The notes below the pieces were generated by a model. It had not been told where the DNA came from. It made no database searches and saw only the letters and a program-made list of their open reading frames with translations. From NCBI GenBank assembly GCA_015501595.1, contig JADNRX010000001.1, positions 930,001-994,000 of the forward strand: a stretch of DNA of 64,000 nucleotides, in the 5' to 3' direction. Numbering within the stretch: the stretch's first letter is position 1; each line of letters starts with the position of its first letter. Source of the stretch: Hymenopellis radicata (lineage: Eukaryota > Basidiomycota > Agaricomycetes > Agaricales > Physalacriaceae). Both the position numbers and the translations under genes were made by a program. This document shows, piece by piece, positions 46,979 through 59,800 of the stretch.

Positions 46979-48643
46979 CTATCTCTGTCGTTTGACCGGC
47001 ACTTGACGATATTCACCATCGTCATCATCATCAGTTTTCCGTTTCTTTGCCTTACGAGATGTAGCGCCCTTGGCTGGCACAAAGCTCGCCCCGACGTCGT
47101 CTCTCAGCGCAAATATAAAAGGCCAAGTATGTTGCGCCACAGTACCATTCATCCGGATTTCGGATACCGCATCCCGAATGCCCGTACGGAAGGTTAGAAT
47201 GGCCGCAGCCTTTTCATCTTCAGTCGCAGTAGTCTCGTTCAACACGTACAACGCCACACCTGGAGAAGAAGACATCAGAGAACCCGTCAGACTCGGCGAA
47301 GGAGGGACCTACAGATGAACACAAACTCAGCGGGGCTACACGCTTCGTCATCGTCTTAAAGGCTTTGTTGTACTTCTTCTTCGATGCCAGGATGCGGAAG
47401 GTTCTCAGCATATCCGTGATTTTCGTCCGGAACTGAGTCCCAGGAGGGTCGGGCCTCTTGAGCCAGCGCTCTACTGTTGTGGATGTAGGCGTAGGCTGGT
47501 TTTCCATGTAGTCGCAGGCATAGACGGCCATGGCCACGTTATAGAAGTCGGCGCCGTTCTTGATCTGCCAATCGATATGCTCGGAGATGCCGTTCTCTAT
47601 CCGGATATAATGCTCAACAAGCTGCCCCACCCAGCTGGAAATAAGGTGTTAGAAAAGTTGACCTTGGGACAACGACGACGTACTCGGCATGAGGTGTCGA
47701 CAGAGCTTGTAGACGCTCTGAAGTACGATTAGCGCATATACTGGTTTACAGGAACCGGCGCACCTGCTGGTCGTAAAGGAACGCCCATCTGAACACGCTG
47801 GAAGATGTCACGAATTTGGTCTTCGCTAACTCCACGATATTCGACTGTTCAGAGGAATGAGATGTCACAATGGACCATGTTACAGGAGACACGGACCGCA
47901 CGGTAGGACCTTGGACTCGAACTCGAACTTCCACCGGTCAGAGAGTTCCGTACGATTCTTCTTCGTTGCCGATGAAGTTGTGTACCAAAACTTCTTCTTG
48001 TTGAACGGATGATTGCCTGGTGTAAACAAAGGGTTAGGGATAGCACTCATAGTGCCTATGATAATACGCACAAGGTATCTGTGGAAGAATAAGAGGTCAA
48101 ATCGTAGACGGAACATCAAGGGAACATACCTGACCATCGATAAATTTCTGGATGGACGTGAGTCTCTTCAGAAACAGGTAAGTTCAAGTACAGCGGTAAA
48201 GTCACAGAGACGTACCTGTTTTCCATCCACACAAATTCGTACTTCCTCCCCGTCCTCATCTTTAACGACGAAAACCACAGGCGGGATATAGTAGTTATTG
48301 AAAAGAGAGTCGATAAGGTGACTGTAAATGTTATTCATTGGTCGTTTCTACTTGTTAAAATGCCGCGACGAACCTCTGCTTGAGATCATTCCATACAATT
48401 CCTGGATTACAGACAGTTGAGTATGGTGCGATACCATCGTGCTGAGAACATGCCACGCTGCCAGACAGGGTTCAAGTCGATGAGTCCTTCATGAATAAGG
48501 TCGTGCAGCGCCTTGGTGGTGAAGGATTGCGCTGACGACTGTGGAAGCGGACATTTGACGCTGTACCCATTCTCGTCGTCGCTCTCATCGTCGTACAGCT
48601 CGTCGTCGTCGTAGAGCTCATCCTCGCCAACAGCGGCAGACAT
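46979..48643 (-). CDS. DUF262 (ParB/GmrS-N-like) domain protein
   Basis: Start ATG 48643: MSAAVGEDELYDDDELYDDE, a very acidic N-terminus. Next come FTTKALHDLIHEGLIDLNPV and WQRGMFSARW, then FNNYYIPPVVFVVKDEDGEE. Spliced exons then form VRICVDGKQRLTSIQKFIDG. The DGxQRLTS motif is the hallmark of DUF262, the ParB-like fold found in bacterial GmrSD-type restriction and defence proteins. KKFWYTTSS, EYRGVSEDQIRDIFQRVQMG and AEWVGQLVEHYIRIENGISE follow. The basic C-terminus SRKAKKRKTDDDDDGE looks like a nuclear signal. Fungal members are uncharacterised; nucleotide or DNA engagement is inferred from the fold. Divergent from the next gene, 102 bp between starts. Confidence 0.82.
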
Positions 48644-48745
48644 GGCTGCAGACGGATGATCGCGTTTACCAAAACAAAACAAGTTACAAAGGGTCGTCGA
48701 TGTGTAATATTCCGGGGCCGGGCGTCCGATCTCCCTTTCTCCGCC

Positions 48746-50163
48746 ATGTCGAGTGAAGCTAAACTGCCATTGCAGAAATACTTAAAAGTCCTTACCAACA
48801 ACGGCGTGCCCGTCAAGAAAGCAATGCAGATTTCTGGCAAATTGTAGGTCTCCGGCGAACGGCGCGGCTCGACAATCCTCAATGATCATTGTCAATACGC
48901 AGATACAAGACGCACAATACACCGGCCCAGTTGTCGTCCTTGACTGATCTGGAACTAACATCGCTTGGAATGGAAAAGGAGGACAGAAAACTCATTCTGG
49001 CTGCTCTCAAGAAGGGAGGCTTTCGCTCTCCCCAACAAAACACTGGTCCTGGCCCCTCGTCTGACTCACCCTTACCGCCTGTCTCCGCGGCTGTTACTAC
49101 TGTGGTATATCAACTCCCAATGTTCTCTATGAATAAGTATCACTAACGCTTTGCAGACTACCCCGAAAAAGAAGCGGAAACGCACAACGGAAGATGTCAA
49201 CGAACTACTTCCTGGCCCAACCGATGAGGCTGCAACGTACGGAAGCATGGAGTTCAATGAAGTATTGGACGAAGAGGTTTGATCCTTGAAACGCCACACT
49301 AGTAGCGCGACTCACGGCCCGGCGTTCTCACCAGAACCTGCGACGACGAAGTGCCATCATAAACCGCGCCCCCATCATGACTGCGTGGTCCATGATTGTA
49401 GCTGAACGGCAGGGCTTCAAACGCGAAGAAGCACTCAGCATCGGTGTGTTTCCAACTTGCAATGCCTTCACTAATTATATCTCTCACTCGTATAGCATCT
49501 GCTTACACCGAAATGAATGCCCTAGCCAAAGGGGTGTCACTGGGAATATACAAAGACGGTAAACAGAAAGGCATCGAAGCAAATCGGGGTGGAACACAGC
49601 CGTACGTCGAGTTGATGGGTCGAAGGTGTGCCATTTTGCTTGTGATATCTCAGTTCTTTGGGGACTGACGGCAAACGTCTAGAATGTATGTCTTTCTCCT
49701 GTCTTTAGCCCTGCAATCCAACATTCAATACTGCTCTAGAGCTCTATATCAAGTGCAATCCAACCAGTGGCGCGCTCTAGTGAATGGCACCCCTGCGCAG
49801 CCCAGTGTCGCGTTTTCTTACATATCCCGCTCGTTACGACAAACCACTCCATATATAATCGGTGCCATGCGGCTACTAGCCGAGAGCTTCGCTCCTGCGG
49901 AGCTCAACCAGAAGGGGTGGGAGTTATACGCTGAATTTCGCCCAGTAGTCAGCGGTTGGGGCGAGAGAGCCGAAGTGAAATGCGACTCCATTCTTGATCT
50001 TCGAAAGAAAGGAGAAACAAGAGAAACCGTGGGGTGCGAACAAGACGGCGCACCCCATCGTGATGAAGGAGAATCACAAGAACCCCCCAATAAAATACGG
50101 AGAATAGTAAGCGATAACGACGAGTCGGTTGATTTTCTAGAGGGATCCGAACATCCAATTTAA
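48746..50163 (+). CDS. SAM-like domain protein of unknown function
   Basis: Start ATG 48746: MSSEAKLPLQKYLKVLTNNG. Residues of roughly 8-75 look like a SAM-type helical bundle (YKTHNTPAQLSSLTDLELTS, LGMEKEDRKLILAALKKGGF). A Pro/Ser linker and basic TPKKKRKRTTEDVNEL, a likely nuclear localisation signal, follow. A second conserved-looking part, PIMTAWSMIVAERQGFKREE, EALSIASAYTEMNALAKGVS, LGIYKDGKQKGIEANRGGTQ, appears after an intron. The tail is acidic and polar and ends FLEGSEHPI at 50163. I do not recognise the second domain. It is head to head with a DUF262 gene; a shared nuclear role is possible but unproven. Confidence 0.65.
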
Positions 50164-50258
50164 AAAGTGTACAGTTAGCACGGACGATGTATGTTGTTCG
50201 CACGATAATGTAACTACGGTATATCCAATCTAATCCACGACTGCTGTAACGTGTGGGC

Positions 50259-51842
50259 CTACAGGTTTTGGATGATAGCCGAGGTGAAATCCGAGGTAGT
50301 GGCAGAACCTTTGAATCATTAGGTCGGCGCGAGCGGACCAAAGGCAATAAAATAGTCATACCTCCCATATCCGCTGTCCTCACTTTAGCGGCGTTGATAA
50401 CGTCGAAGGTGGCGCTGGCGATGTTGTTCGCAATGGAGTCAAGTCTAGACACGTGCATTAGTCGTTTAGCGGTGCCATGGGGAAAGAATACATACCCCAG
50501 GTGCCTCAACATCATGGTCGCGCTAAGAATCATAGCGGCGGGATTGGCTTTGTTAGTGCCCATGATATCGCTTGCGACGTGACGACATCCTGGTTCGAAC
50601 AGGGCGTAGTCCTAAAAATGATTAGCAACGGAACTTGGTTTGTCTTTACTTGGATGCATTACCCGTCCAACGTTACAGCCTGGAACGATACCGGGGCCAC
50701 CAACGAGTGCCGCACCAATGTTGGAAACAATGGCGCCGTACAAATTGGGCATGACCATGACGTCAAATTGTTGAGGCTTTGCGACGAGCTGCATAGACCT
50801 GAGTAGATAGTTAGATACATCTCGCTCCAGACAAAATCGAGCCCTCACGTGTTGTCGACGATCATATCGTTATAGGCAATACCAGTCGATTTGTACTCTT
50901 CCGCGACGCGACGGAAGGTGTTGAGGAATAAGCCATCACCAAGTTTCATGATGTTGGCTTTGTGAACACAGGTAACTTTCTACAACGCGTGTTAAAACTG
51001 GGACGTAGATACCTTCGTTGGAAACTGACCTTGCGGTTGTTCTTCAACGCGAAATCAAAGGCGAAACGCGCGATACGTTCGGCCTTCGCACGAGTAGACA
51101 CCTTCAAACTCTCAACAACGCCGGGGTAACTCTGATGCTCCAGGCCAGAGTATTCACCCTCCGTGTTTTCACGAATGATGGCAAAGTCAACATTTGAGTG
51201 ACGAGTAGGGAAACCAGGGAGAGACTTGCAAAGGACAACAGATGCATAGATGTCCAGCTGCTGTCTCATGGCAACGTTCCAGGATATATGCCCAGACTGA
51301 GAGATGGGAGTGAAGAGAATACCTAAACGATGTTAAAGGTAAATGCGGAAGGGAATCGGGGGATGTACGAACCCTTTAAACCCACTCTGTTCCGCTTCAA
51401 GCTCTCCATGGCCTCTTTGAACAGCGCCTCACCAGACGATGACATGCCAGAAACGTCATACTGCTCCCATTCAATGGGTGCGTTGACATGCTCAAAGATC
51501 TCCTTGACAGAGTCCGTAATTTCTTGACCAATACCATCTCCAGGGATGAGGGTGACCTTTACGGGGAAGTTCGGCTTGACGATAAACTTGATAATGGAAG
51601 GGAAATCGTACAGTATAGATACCACCGTACTTGGTCGGCAACTAGACAAGATATATTAGCATTTCGGGCAGTTTTATGGTAAAATCGACGGACTCTGTGG
51701 GTGACCTTTGGGAAACCTGCAGACAGAGTCGTGGCAGTTCTCTGCTGGCACCGTCAGCGATAGAAACAGCATGAATAGACACAAAATGACTGACACGAGC
51801 AAGCGCAGGGCGGGCGGTCGCCGCAATCGCGTTGCGGAACAT
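50259..51842 (-). CDS. IDH1: NAD+-isocitrate dehydrogenase, regulatory-type subunit
   Basis: Mitochondrial NAD-IDH partner subunit. Start ATG 51842: [18 protein letters not shown], a presequence. Then [140 protein letters not shown], and [20 protein letters not shown], ending TSAIIQNL with TAG at 50259. [22 protein letters not shown] and GCRH in place of VHGSAPD mark the regulatory (IDH1-like) type. The first exons contain several short introns. Confidence 0.95.
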
Positions 51843-52106
51843 GACGGGCGTGAAGAGAGAAAGGCAGATGGGTCTTCGGACTTCGGAGGTTGATGTCGGC
51901 AGGCCCGGAAGAAAGAAGAAAATGGAGTAGAGGGCACGTGCCCTGTTATGCTCGGATTTAGGAACGCAGTACAGTACCCTCTTATCACATGCGTGATTTT
52001 GTTTTGCCCCAAGCAGTCTACCCTCACCTGGGGTCTGTCTTGACTCTTTATTAGAACGCCTACTACCGGTTCCACTCTTTTGCTAACGACTCTTACGATC
52101 TCCCCC
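51843..52106. promoter_or_regulatory. Bidirectional promoter IDH1 / alpha-beta hydrolase
   Basis: 264 bp between divergent ATGs. It includes ggcacgtgccc (about 51934-51944), an E-box CACGTG core of the kind bound by bHLH factors. Factor identity is not known. Confidence 0.5.
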
Positions 52107-54064
52107 ATGGCTGTCGACATCTCTGAAGTAGCTCAACCCCGTTCACATCGTCGGCTCGACTTTTACTTTGTACTGGTCTTCATGGTCGCTCCCGTCTGGT
52201 TTATCGTCCCTGCTTGCTGGGCTTTTGTGCTCTATACCACTGCTTTAAGGCGACCTTTACAGCTATGGCTGGAAGGGCCGCACCCTGTATTCCATCGCTC
52301 TCTTTGAAGTTCGTGCCTCTCCATGCTCCACCGCGGCCGCTGCTCACCCCCGAGCACAGGTATTTTTTAATGTTTATTACATGTACCTAGCCAGATGTCT
52401 GGCCGGACCAAGCACCTCTCCAATTCGGGCTATCGAGGACATCGAAACTACCTTGACTCGCGTTCTCAAAGCGGGCCTAGCGGACCTCTCCTCGAATGAT
52501 GTTTACGATGAGGAGACGCTCGAGAACAGTAGACCCAGTAGCCCAGAGGAGACTGTCATACAGCTTGACCCCGATGACCCGCGTGCTGCGACTTTCGCAA
52601 CGCGTTCAGGACGTTTGTCATCTTCTCTATGCCCGCCTTCGACCGAATCGGACTGACATTTGAAATTATCCCACAGCTGGTTCAATGGCGCGCCGTGGTC
52701 AGAGGTCAGGAAGCATGAAGTTCGCCAGTGGCTCCACTGGGCCCTCTTTAACACCGATATGCCACCTCTAGAGACGATGAAACCCGATCATCGCGCTGCC
52801 CTCGAGCGCGCCGTCACGCAAATGGAGAAACGCATTGGTCGCCCCATACCCGAGGGCTCTGCGCCTCATCTCAAGCCATTAAGACTATCACTCGATAAAT
52901 TTAATGTATACTCGCGCCGTTTATTATCTACGCCTTCATCTACATGATGAACTTTATGGCCAAGACTCGCTTACAGCGAAAATACCATCTCAAGTTTGCT
53001 ACATTTAATGGTTTAGAGTACGTGTCTTGTTTCTGCCTGTTGCACATTCCTAACGACGTCCTCAGATATTGCATTCACATTCCCGATTCATGGGACTCTA
53101 ATTCAAATACTCGTCCTATCGTCTTCTTCCATGGCCTGGGACTGGGTATCTCACAGTACAAGATCGCCTTGACTCGCATTATCCGTAACTTCAGTGATCG
53201 GCCTCTCCTTGTTGTTCTACAGCCCCACATTAGCCAGAATATCTTCCATCCTAATTTCCTAAAGCCGATGACTCGGGAGCAGACCACAGAACGTCTAGCT
53301 GCTCTGCTTGATCAACTAGGCTGGGCGAACATGGAACGGGATACATCCAAGGAAACCTCAAAGCAGCGTATCGCGGCGCAGAAGGGCGTTACGATGCTCA
53401 GTCATTCCAAGTCCGTGTTTACTCGTCAGACCGGCGTCTCATATACTGATCCCGTTTCAGCGGGACTTACGGACATGCCTGGATGCTCAAGGACTACCCA
53501 CATATGGTCACTCGCTCGTGCTTTGTCGATCCGGTTACATTTTGTTCATGGGAAGGCGGTAAGTGACGCCCTCTCCACAAGAGCTGTTCCGTTCAGATCT
53601 CATTTTAGACACCTGTTACAACTTCTTGTACCGGCGGTGCACGACTGTACGTGTTTGTCTGTTTTTCTTACTCCCCTCCAATAGCATGTTATTTACAGGG
53701 TATCGACCTCATCATGCGGTATTTTGTCAGCACCGAGCTCGGTGTTGCCAACTTGATGCAGCGGCAATTCGATTGGCATTCCAACGCACTTTGGTACGAA
53801 GAAATCCCCAACGCGCGAGACGTTACGAAAACGTTATTTGTGCTGGGGGGCAAGGACTCAATAGTGAAGGCTCAGGTATGGCTTCTTTATACCCTTGACA
53901 TCCTCCGTGCCTAACCCCGTTCTGGTCAGCGTGTGAAGCAGTACTTGATGTCGCATGGGGTACGGAATGGCTTGTACTGGGATGAGAACGGTCGGCATGG
54001 GCAACCGTTCGTCCTGAATGGAGAAAGTCATAACAAAATCCTAACATGGCTACGACAATCATGA
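52107..54064 (+). CDS. Membrane-anchored alpha/beta hydrolase
   Basis: Start ATG 52107 (MAVDISEVAQPRSHRRLDFY). N-terminal TM helices are FVLVFMVAPVWFIVPACWAF and, after an intron, LYSIALFEVFFNVYYMYLA. An acidic linker, then WFNGAPWSEVRKHEVRQWLH and YCIHIPDSW. The hydrolase core has PIVFFHGLGLGISQYKIAL (oxyanion HG). The nucleophile elbow is assembled across an intron as LSHSNGTYGHAWMLKDYPHM, so Ser lies in S-H-S-N-G. The acid is in LFVLGGKDSIVKAQ and the catalytic His in the terminal VLNGESHNKILTWLRQS. The layout is common in fungi (lipase/esterase-like proteins, ER or lipid droplet); substrate unknown. Confidence 0.82.
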
Positions 54065-54211
54065 GCAACTCGATCGCTGTCACTTTGGTCTTGGGAACTT
54101 GGGCGGACTGTTAAGGAAAGACTCTATAGACACAATATTAAGTATACACCTAATCCAATCACTGCATAGCTGATCAATAGTTATAATGTATGCAGCCCAA
54201 TCTCATAGCAA

Positions 54212-55459
54212 TTATAGTCTAGTTTGCAACACATGGCTACGCATACACTGAGCATTTCGAAGCCTCGGAAACAACTTGAAGGTGTTTTCGCACATCACGG
54301 CGTCGAGCTTTTTGGGATTGTGTGCATAATAGTCTTCCAGGTGCGCCGTGTACCACTCGGTCATTTCTTTGCTGACCGCTAGCGCGATAATCAGGACCGA
54401 CGCGTAGACTTGGCAGGTGATCCTGCACTCACCTGGAAAATCAGTGCCGAAGAGAAGATGATCAGGACCGATGAAGGACTCTGCCAGGGCCAAGTTCGCG
54501 TCATACGAGGATAAAGCCGTGTCAAAGTAAAAGGACTTGAAGTCGTCGAGGATCTCTTCGGGTGTCAGCGCGCAGCCCATATGCGGAGACAAGACGGCGA
54601 CGCGACTGGCTAGCATCGGCGTGCTTCCGCCCATGTGGGCGAGTATGATCCTGACGTCCTTGAATCTGCGTTTCTTGCCTGAGAGACAGTCAAAATTTAA
54701 CGCTGTTGCTGTTTCCAACGACTTACCGGTGATTACAAGATACCCGCGGCCTTAAATGTCTCGTTGGGTACCTGGGTAAAAGCGTGAGTTTAATAGAGTT
54801 AGGCATGGAAACTGTAGGCCCGGAGCTTACTTACCTCAGTTACTGGTAAACCAAGAAACTCGTGCGGCCAGGGAATGGACGACGGAGTCTGTGCACCATG
54901 TAGGAATACGACGGCTTTGCGCCTGTTGAGCTCCTCCCAGATCTTGTCGTAACGGTCGTCACCAATGTACGCTACAATTCACAATCAGCTTCATCCAAAG
55001 TATAGGGCAAAAATGGCGCGTACTCCCAGCATCTCCTACTCCGTACGTCGAAGAGAGCGCGATACCGTCGGCGCGAAGGACATCCAACGCATACGCGATC
55101 TCTGCAAGAGCACCTAAAGGCAATCGGGCGCGTCTGTAACGCTATTTGAAGGATGCCTTACCTTCGATGTCATCCAGGAAAGGTACAGTCCCAAAGAACC
55201 CGAACTTGTCAGGATACGCCCTACAAAGTTGCGCCGCGAACTCGTTGTGCTTTCGTGCGAGAGCGCGGTTTTCTGGACTGGCGCAGCCGTCGGCGTATGC
55301 AGGAATAGAGAGAATGGCCATGTCTATGCCGGTGTCTGCGAGGAATTTCAGGCTGATGGCGGGAGTCCATGGTAGATTTTCGGGCGGAATGCGCCATCCG
55401 ATGGAGCGTTGTTTCGCGAGGGCTGGTGAGAAGAAGTGATGGTGGACGTCGATACGCAT
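54212..55459 (-). CDS. Amidohydrolase-family decarboxylase (ACMSD / 6-MSA decarboxylase-like)
   Basis: TIM-barrel metal enzyme of the amidohydrolase-2 family. Start ATG 55459: MRIDVHHHFFSPALAKQRSI gives the metal-binding HxH at the very N-terminus. FLADTGIDMAILSIPAYADG, RKHNEFAAQLCRAYPDKFGF and FGTVPFLDDIEG follow, then VVFLHGAQTPSSIPWPHEFL (metal His), VRIILAHMGGSTPMLASRVA (His) and HLLFGTDFP (metal/catalytic Asp). The tail ENTFKLFPRL ends at 54212. This arrangement fits ACMSD and 6-methylsalicylate decarboxylases, which remove CO2 from aromatic or muconate acids. No polyketide synthase is nearby, so the substrate is open. Confidence 0.85.
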
Positions 55460-56889
55460 GGTGATGGTCAGGTCCTCGGCCACTCACATACTTTTAGGCG
55501 TGTAGATCCCGAGATCGAGGTTGCAGTGGCGCGCGCACGTGACAGCGCTTCTGCTAATCTAAAATGGGTTTCTGGAATGGCAATTATGTGGGAACTTGGA
55601 CGACGAGGAAAAGCACACTTCAAGTTGGCATGGACTACGAGTATTTATACTGTAAGTAGAGCCGAAGTAGAGTTAGTACCGTGAACTATGGAGGAAGAAA
55701 AGGTAATACATGTGGTAAGTAAGTATAATTGTCGTCGGTGGCGATGGCCATGAATCGGTGGTTGCGAGCCGGTGAAAACAGGAGCGGGTCGGTGAAAATG
55801 GGTGCGGGATCCGTTGTGTTAGGAATGACTCACAAAGGTATCGATATGTCCGGCTTGGACTCCAACAAATTACGGAGCTGCTGGATAGACTCGAAAGAGG
55901 ATGGCAATCTGAGCGTGGTGTACAAATACAAGCTCCTGGTGGAAATATTGCTTACACTAGTAGCGATATTCATCGTCCCTTCGACAAGGGGAATACGTTC
56001 TTCAGCGACTGCTCCAACCCTCTATGTCAAGAGGATCAGATGAATAAAAAAACCACAGTCAAGGTGGATGACTAGCTTCCTGAGCGGGATGACTGCTAAA
56101 ATCTCGTCCATAGCCTCCCAGCCGTACGAAAAATAACGGTCTTCCGAATGATGGCGTCCACTAGTCTCGTTACTCAGTACTTATGAGATGCAAATGAGAT
56201 GAAGGAAGACTATTAGAGCAGTAAAGCAGACAGACCCGTCGGCCGAGATGCCGATTTGAGACTGCACTTACCACCACCACTGAGTGCGGTGAAAATATAC
56301 CGCACATCGAACGACGCAAAACTGTCATGGAATACCGGAACACGAGGGCAATATATCAGAGTCTTTTTAGACGCGACGGAAGCGTGTCTAGGGCAATTTT
56401 TTGGCCGCCTGAATTTCGGAACAGAAACAGTACTACTTCTGCTTGGAATCGTTTAAAACCTGTTGTGTCCCCGCAGCTGCTCTCGCGAGGTCTGGCTCGA
56501 GTCCTGGACTATCACATCCACCGGCGGATGACACAACCCCTTCTCGACGTGTGCAGAAGCTCTCATTGTTGTCGCTGGCAACGGCGGCGCCGAAGCAACG
56601 TACAACGGCCGCCCTCGTGTTCAACGCGTTCAGGCACTCTGCTAAATCAGAGTGTGTCTACCAGGTGTCTGCTGCTTTCTAATTCGGTCTCGTCCTCCAT
56701 TCTAGAAATGCGAGTATTTGGCCGGCCGCCCCGAACACCAGTAATAAAATGCGCGCGACTTGAGCAAGACACTCCCAAACTCTTATGGGTCTTTGACTCG
56801 CTCGACGACACCAAGCCTCCACTTTCTTTGTACCGCACTGCTCATTTCCCCTTACCTTTCTTTTCATCGACGCTCTTTGACCAAACAAA
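55460..56889. other. Gene-free interval upstream of the amylase
   Basis: About 1.4 kb. A forward open stretch at 56327-56890 lacks protein-like conservation. The last 100 bp are a CT-rich leader (ccccttacctttcttttcatcg) before the amylase ATG, as expected for a highly expressed secreted enzyme. No carbon-control site is asserted. Confidence 0.45.
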
Positions 56890-59800
56890 ATGAACGTGCT
56901 GTTAGTAGCACTAGCAGCCACGACTTTGGCGTCTGCGTCGCCCATAGCGCTTCAATCCAACAACCCTGCTGCCTCAGCCTCACTGGTTTCCCACACGCGT
57001 CGTGATGCGCCGAAAACCAACTCGGTCAACATCCAGCTCTTCGGGTGGGATTGGGACTCGGTCGCAGCGGAGTGTACCAATTTCATCGGGCCAGCTGGTT
57101 ATGGCTATATCACCGGTACCTCCCTCGCTCTCTTACACCGTTGCGCATTCATGCTCACCTAGTTCTATGTAGTGAGTCCAGTCACGGAACATATTACGGC
57201 GGGGAATGGTGGGCGGACTACCAGGTCGTGTCTTACAAACTCAATTCGGCGCGTGGAACGAGGGAGCAATTCAAGACCATGGTGGACACTTGTCATGCGG
57301 CTGGCGTCTTGGTGCTCACCGACACGATATTCAACCACATGGCCAACCTCGATTCGCGCATTGGTGTTGACGGAAGCACCTTCACGCACTACAATTATGA
57401 GGGCTACTATCAGTACCAAGATTTCCATCACTGTGGGCTCACAAGCAACGATAATATCAACCACTGGGAGAAAATTCCCGAGGTGCAGATTTGCGAACTG
57501 TCGGGCTTGGCAGAGTAAGTCTCTTCTGCACGTTATGATTTTTCTAATGACGCTTCCAGTCTTAACACATCTTCGACTTATGTTCAGGGTATGGTCGCTG
57601 GCCACGCCGACGATCTCTTGTCGCTGGGAGTCGACGGATTTCGATTGGACGCTGCAAAGCGTGAGTGTCATGTTTTACCTGGCTGTTTTCTCGTGATTTA
57701 CGCTACCTGCAGAAATGTCTGTCTCAGATCTCCAAGCTATCATTGACACCATTGGCGATGTTAAGCCCTCGTACATGTTCCTTGAGGTACCCGTTCCGGA
57801 AAATGGAGTCAGCGATGTTAAACCTGGAGATTATACAGGAATCGGGGATGTCAACGAGTACGTTCGTTATATCGCATCTCTTAGTCCTTAACTCATTCTT
57901 TCAGATTCCGTTACGCCCTTGCTCTTCGCAAGGCTTTCCGAAATGGCGACATAACCAGTCTCAAAGATCTCACAACTAAAGGGTGGCTTGAGAGCTTGTC
58001 CGCCGCTGTGTTTGTCACAAATCATGACACTGAACGCGTACGAGATTTTAATCTTGCTCGCTACCATCTAGTAACCCTTTAAAGTCGTCTGGCGTGAATT
58101 CGATGAACGCCAACGCTCCGAACAATGCTTACGAGCTTGGTCACATCTTCATGCTTGGCCACGATTATGGTGTTCTTCCAACGATCCTGTCCAGTTATGA
58201 AGGCTTCGACGAGGACTCGGACGCAGGACCCCGAATAATGGTATGTTCGTTCACATTCTGGGCTTCTCTTGACTTAATTTCGCTTTCACAGGTGCTGGCG
58301 ATTGCACACAAGAAGTTGGATGGCTTTGCCAGCATAGGTGGACGTCTGTTGTTGGTATGACTGGCTTCCGCAACGCGGTCAGCGCGTCTGAAGTCAACAC
58401 GTTATGTGACTGGGTGGAGGAGGGCACGACAAGGATAGCCTTCGGCCGCGGTATGATCTTTCATTGTTGAACCCATAACGTATCTTATCTGTTGATTTTT
58501 AGGCTCTACCGGCTTTGTCGCCATCAACAACGACGAGGAAGCTTGGGAAGCTGTTTTCACGACATCCTTGGCGGATGGTGTGTACTGTAATGTCATTGAC
58601 GGGGCGCTTTCTAACGGCGTGTGCACCAATTCCTCGTAAGTTCTCGTCTGTCTGGTGTGGTGCTATACTAACTTCCCTCAAGAATCACGATATCCGAGGG
58701 ATCATTTAGCGTGGCAATATCGGCGTACTGGGCTGTAGCTATCCATACGGATGCCATGTTGACCTCGACGTCCACCTCCGCGTCGGTATCCGACAGCCCA
58801 ACCCTCATTGTCTCTGCGACGACCTCTGATTCTGCTTCTGCCACCTCAACTTCTGTATCGACCCCTGGCTTGGTCGCGGCCGTTTCTTCTTGGGCTACGT
58901 CATGGGCTTGGACATCTTCTTGGGCTTCTACATCTACTTGGGCGGAGACATCGACGTGGGGAACCACATGGGCCACAACATACACTGACGCCTACACATA
59001 CACCACTGAGGTTGAAGGAGCAGCATGGACCTCTACGTATACTGCCATTTCAGGGGGTCGACTGGCGTTGTTTCTGGCTCGTCAGACAGCGAGGGCAGTA
59101 ACGACGGCGATGTGACGACGAATGGTTCCAGCTCTGGAAGTTACGGTCAAGAAGGATCCTCAAGTTCGAGCGGCGGGAGTTCGGGTTCGGGAGGTTCATC
59201 CAGTGCTGGTGGTGAGGAAAGTGCAGGCGAAGATTGCGATGACGAAGGCGAGAGCGATACTTCGTACGGCGGAGGCACGTCTTCCACTAGTGGATCAACC
59301 TCTGGCAGCTATACTCAAGGTGGATCAGCGAGTACGGGTGGTGAAAGTTCAGTTTCGGAATCAGGAGGTTCGTCATCCGGCGCTGGTAATCTGGACTCGT
59401 CAGCCAGCGCAGGTGAAGATTGCGACGATGAAGGCGAAAGCAATACTCCATACAGTGGTGGCGCGTCTTCTACCGGTGGATCGACGTCTGGCAGCTACAC
59501 TCAAGGCGGATCGTCAAGCACGGGTGGCGGAAGTTCGGGTTCCTCTTCCTGGGGTTCGGGAAGTACTTCATCCAACAGTGGTGGTGATGCGTCTAATGGA
59601 TGGGGCGTGTCTTCGTCAACGTCTAATGGTTCCAGCTCTGGCGAATATGCTCAGGGCGGATCTTCTAGCACGGGTGGTGGGAGCTCAGGTTCCATCTCTT
59701 GGGGATCTAGTGGCGTCTCATCCAGTACTGGGAGTGAAGGTGAAGATTGCGACGAGGAAGATGCCGATATCAACACGTGGCATGCTGGAAGCGCGACGTC

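Noticed and set aside
56327..56890. 188-codon forward ORF upstream of the amylase
   Set aside because: Arg/Ser-rich composition of a chance frame, runs into the CT-rich leader, no domain.
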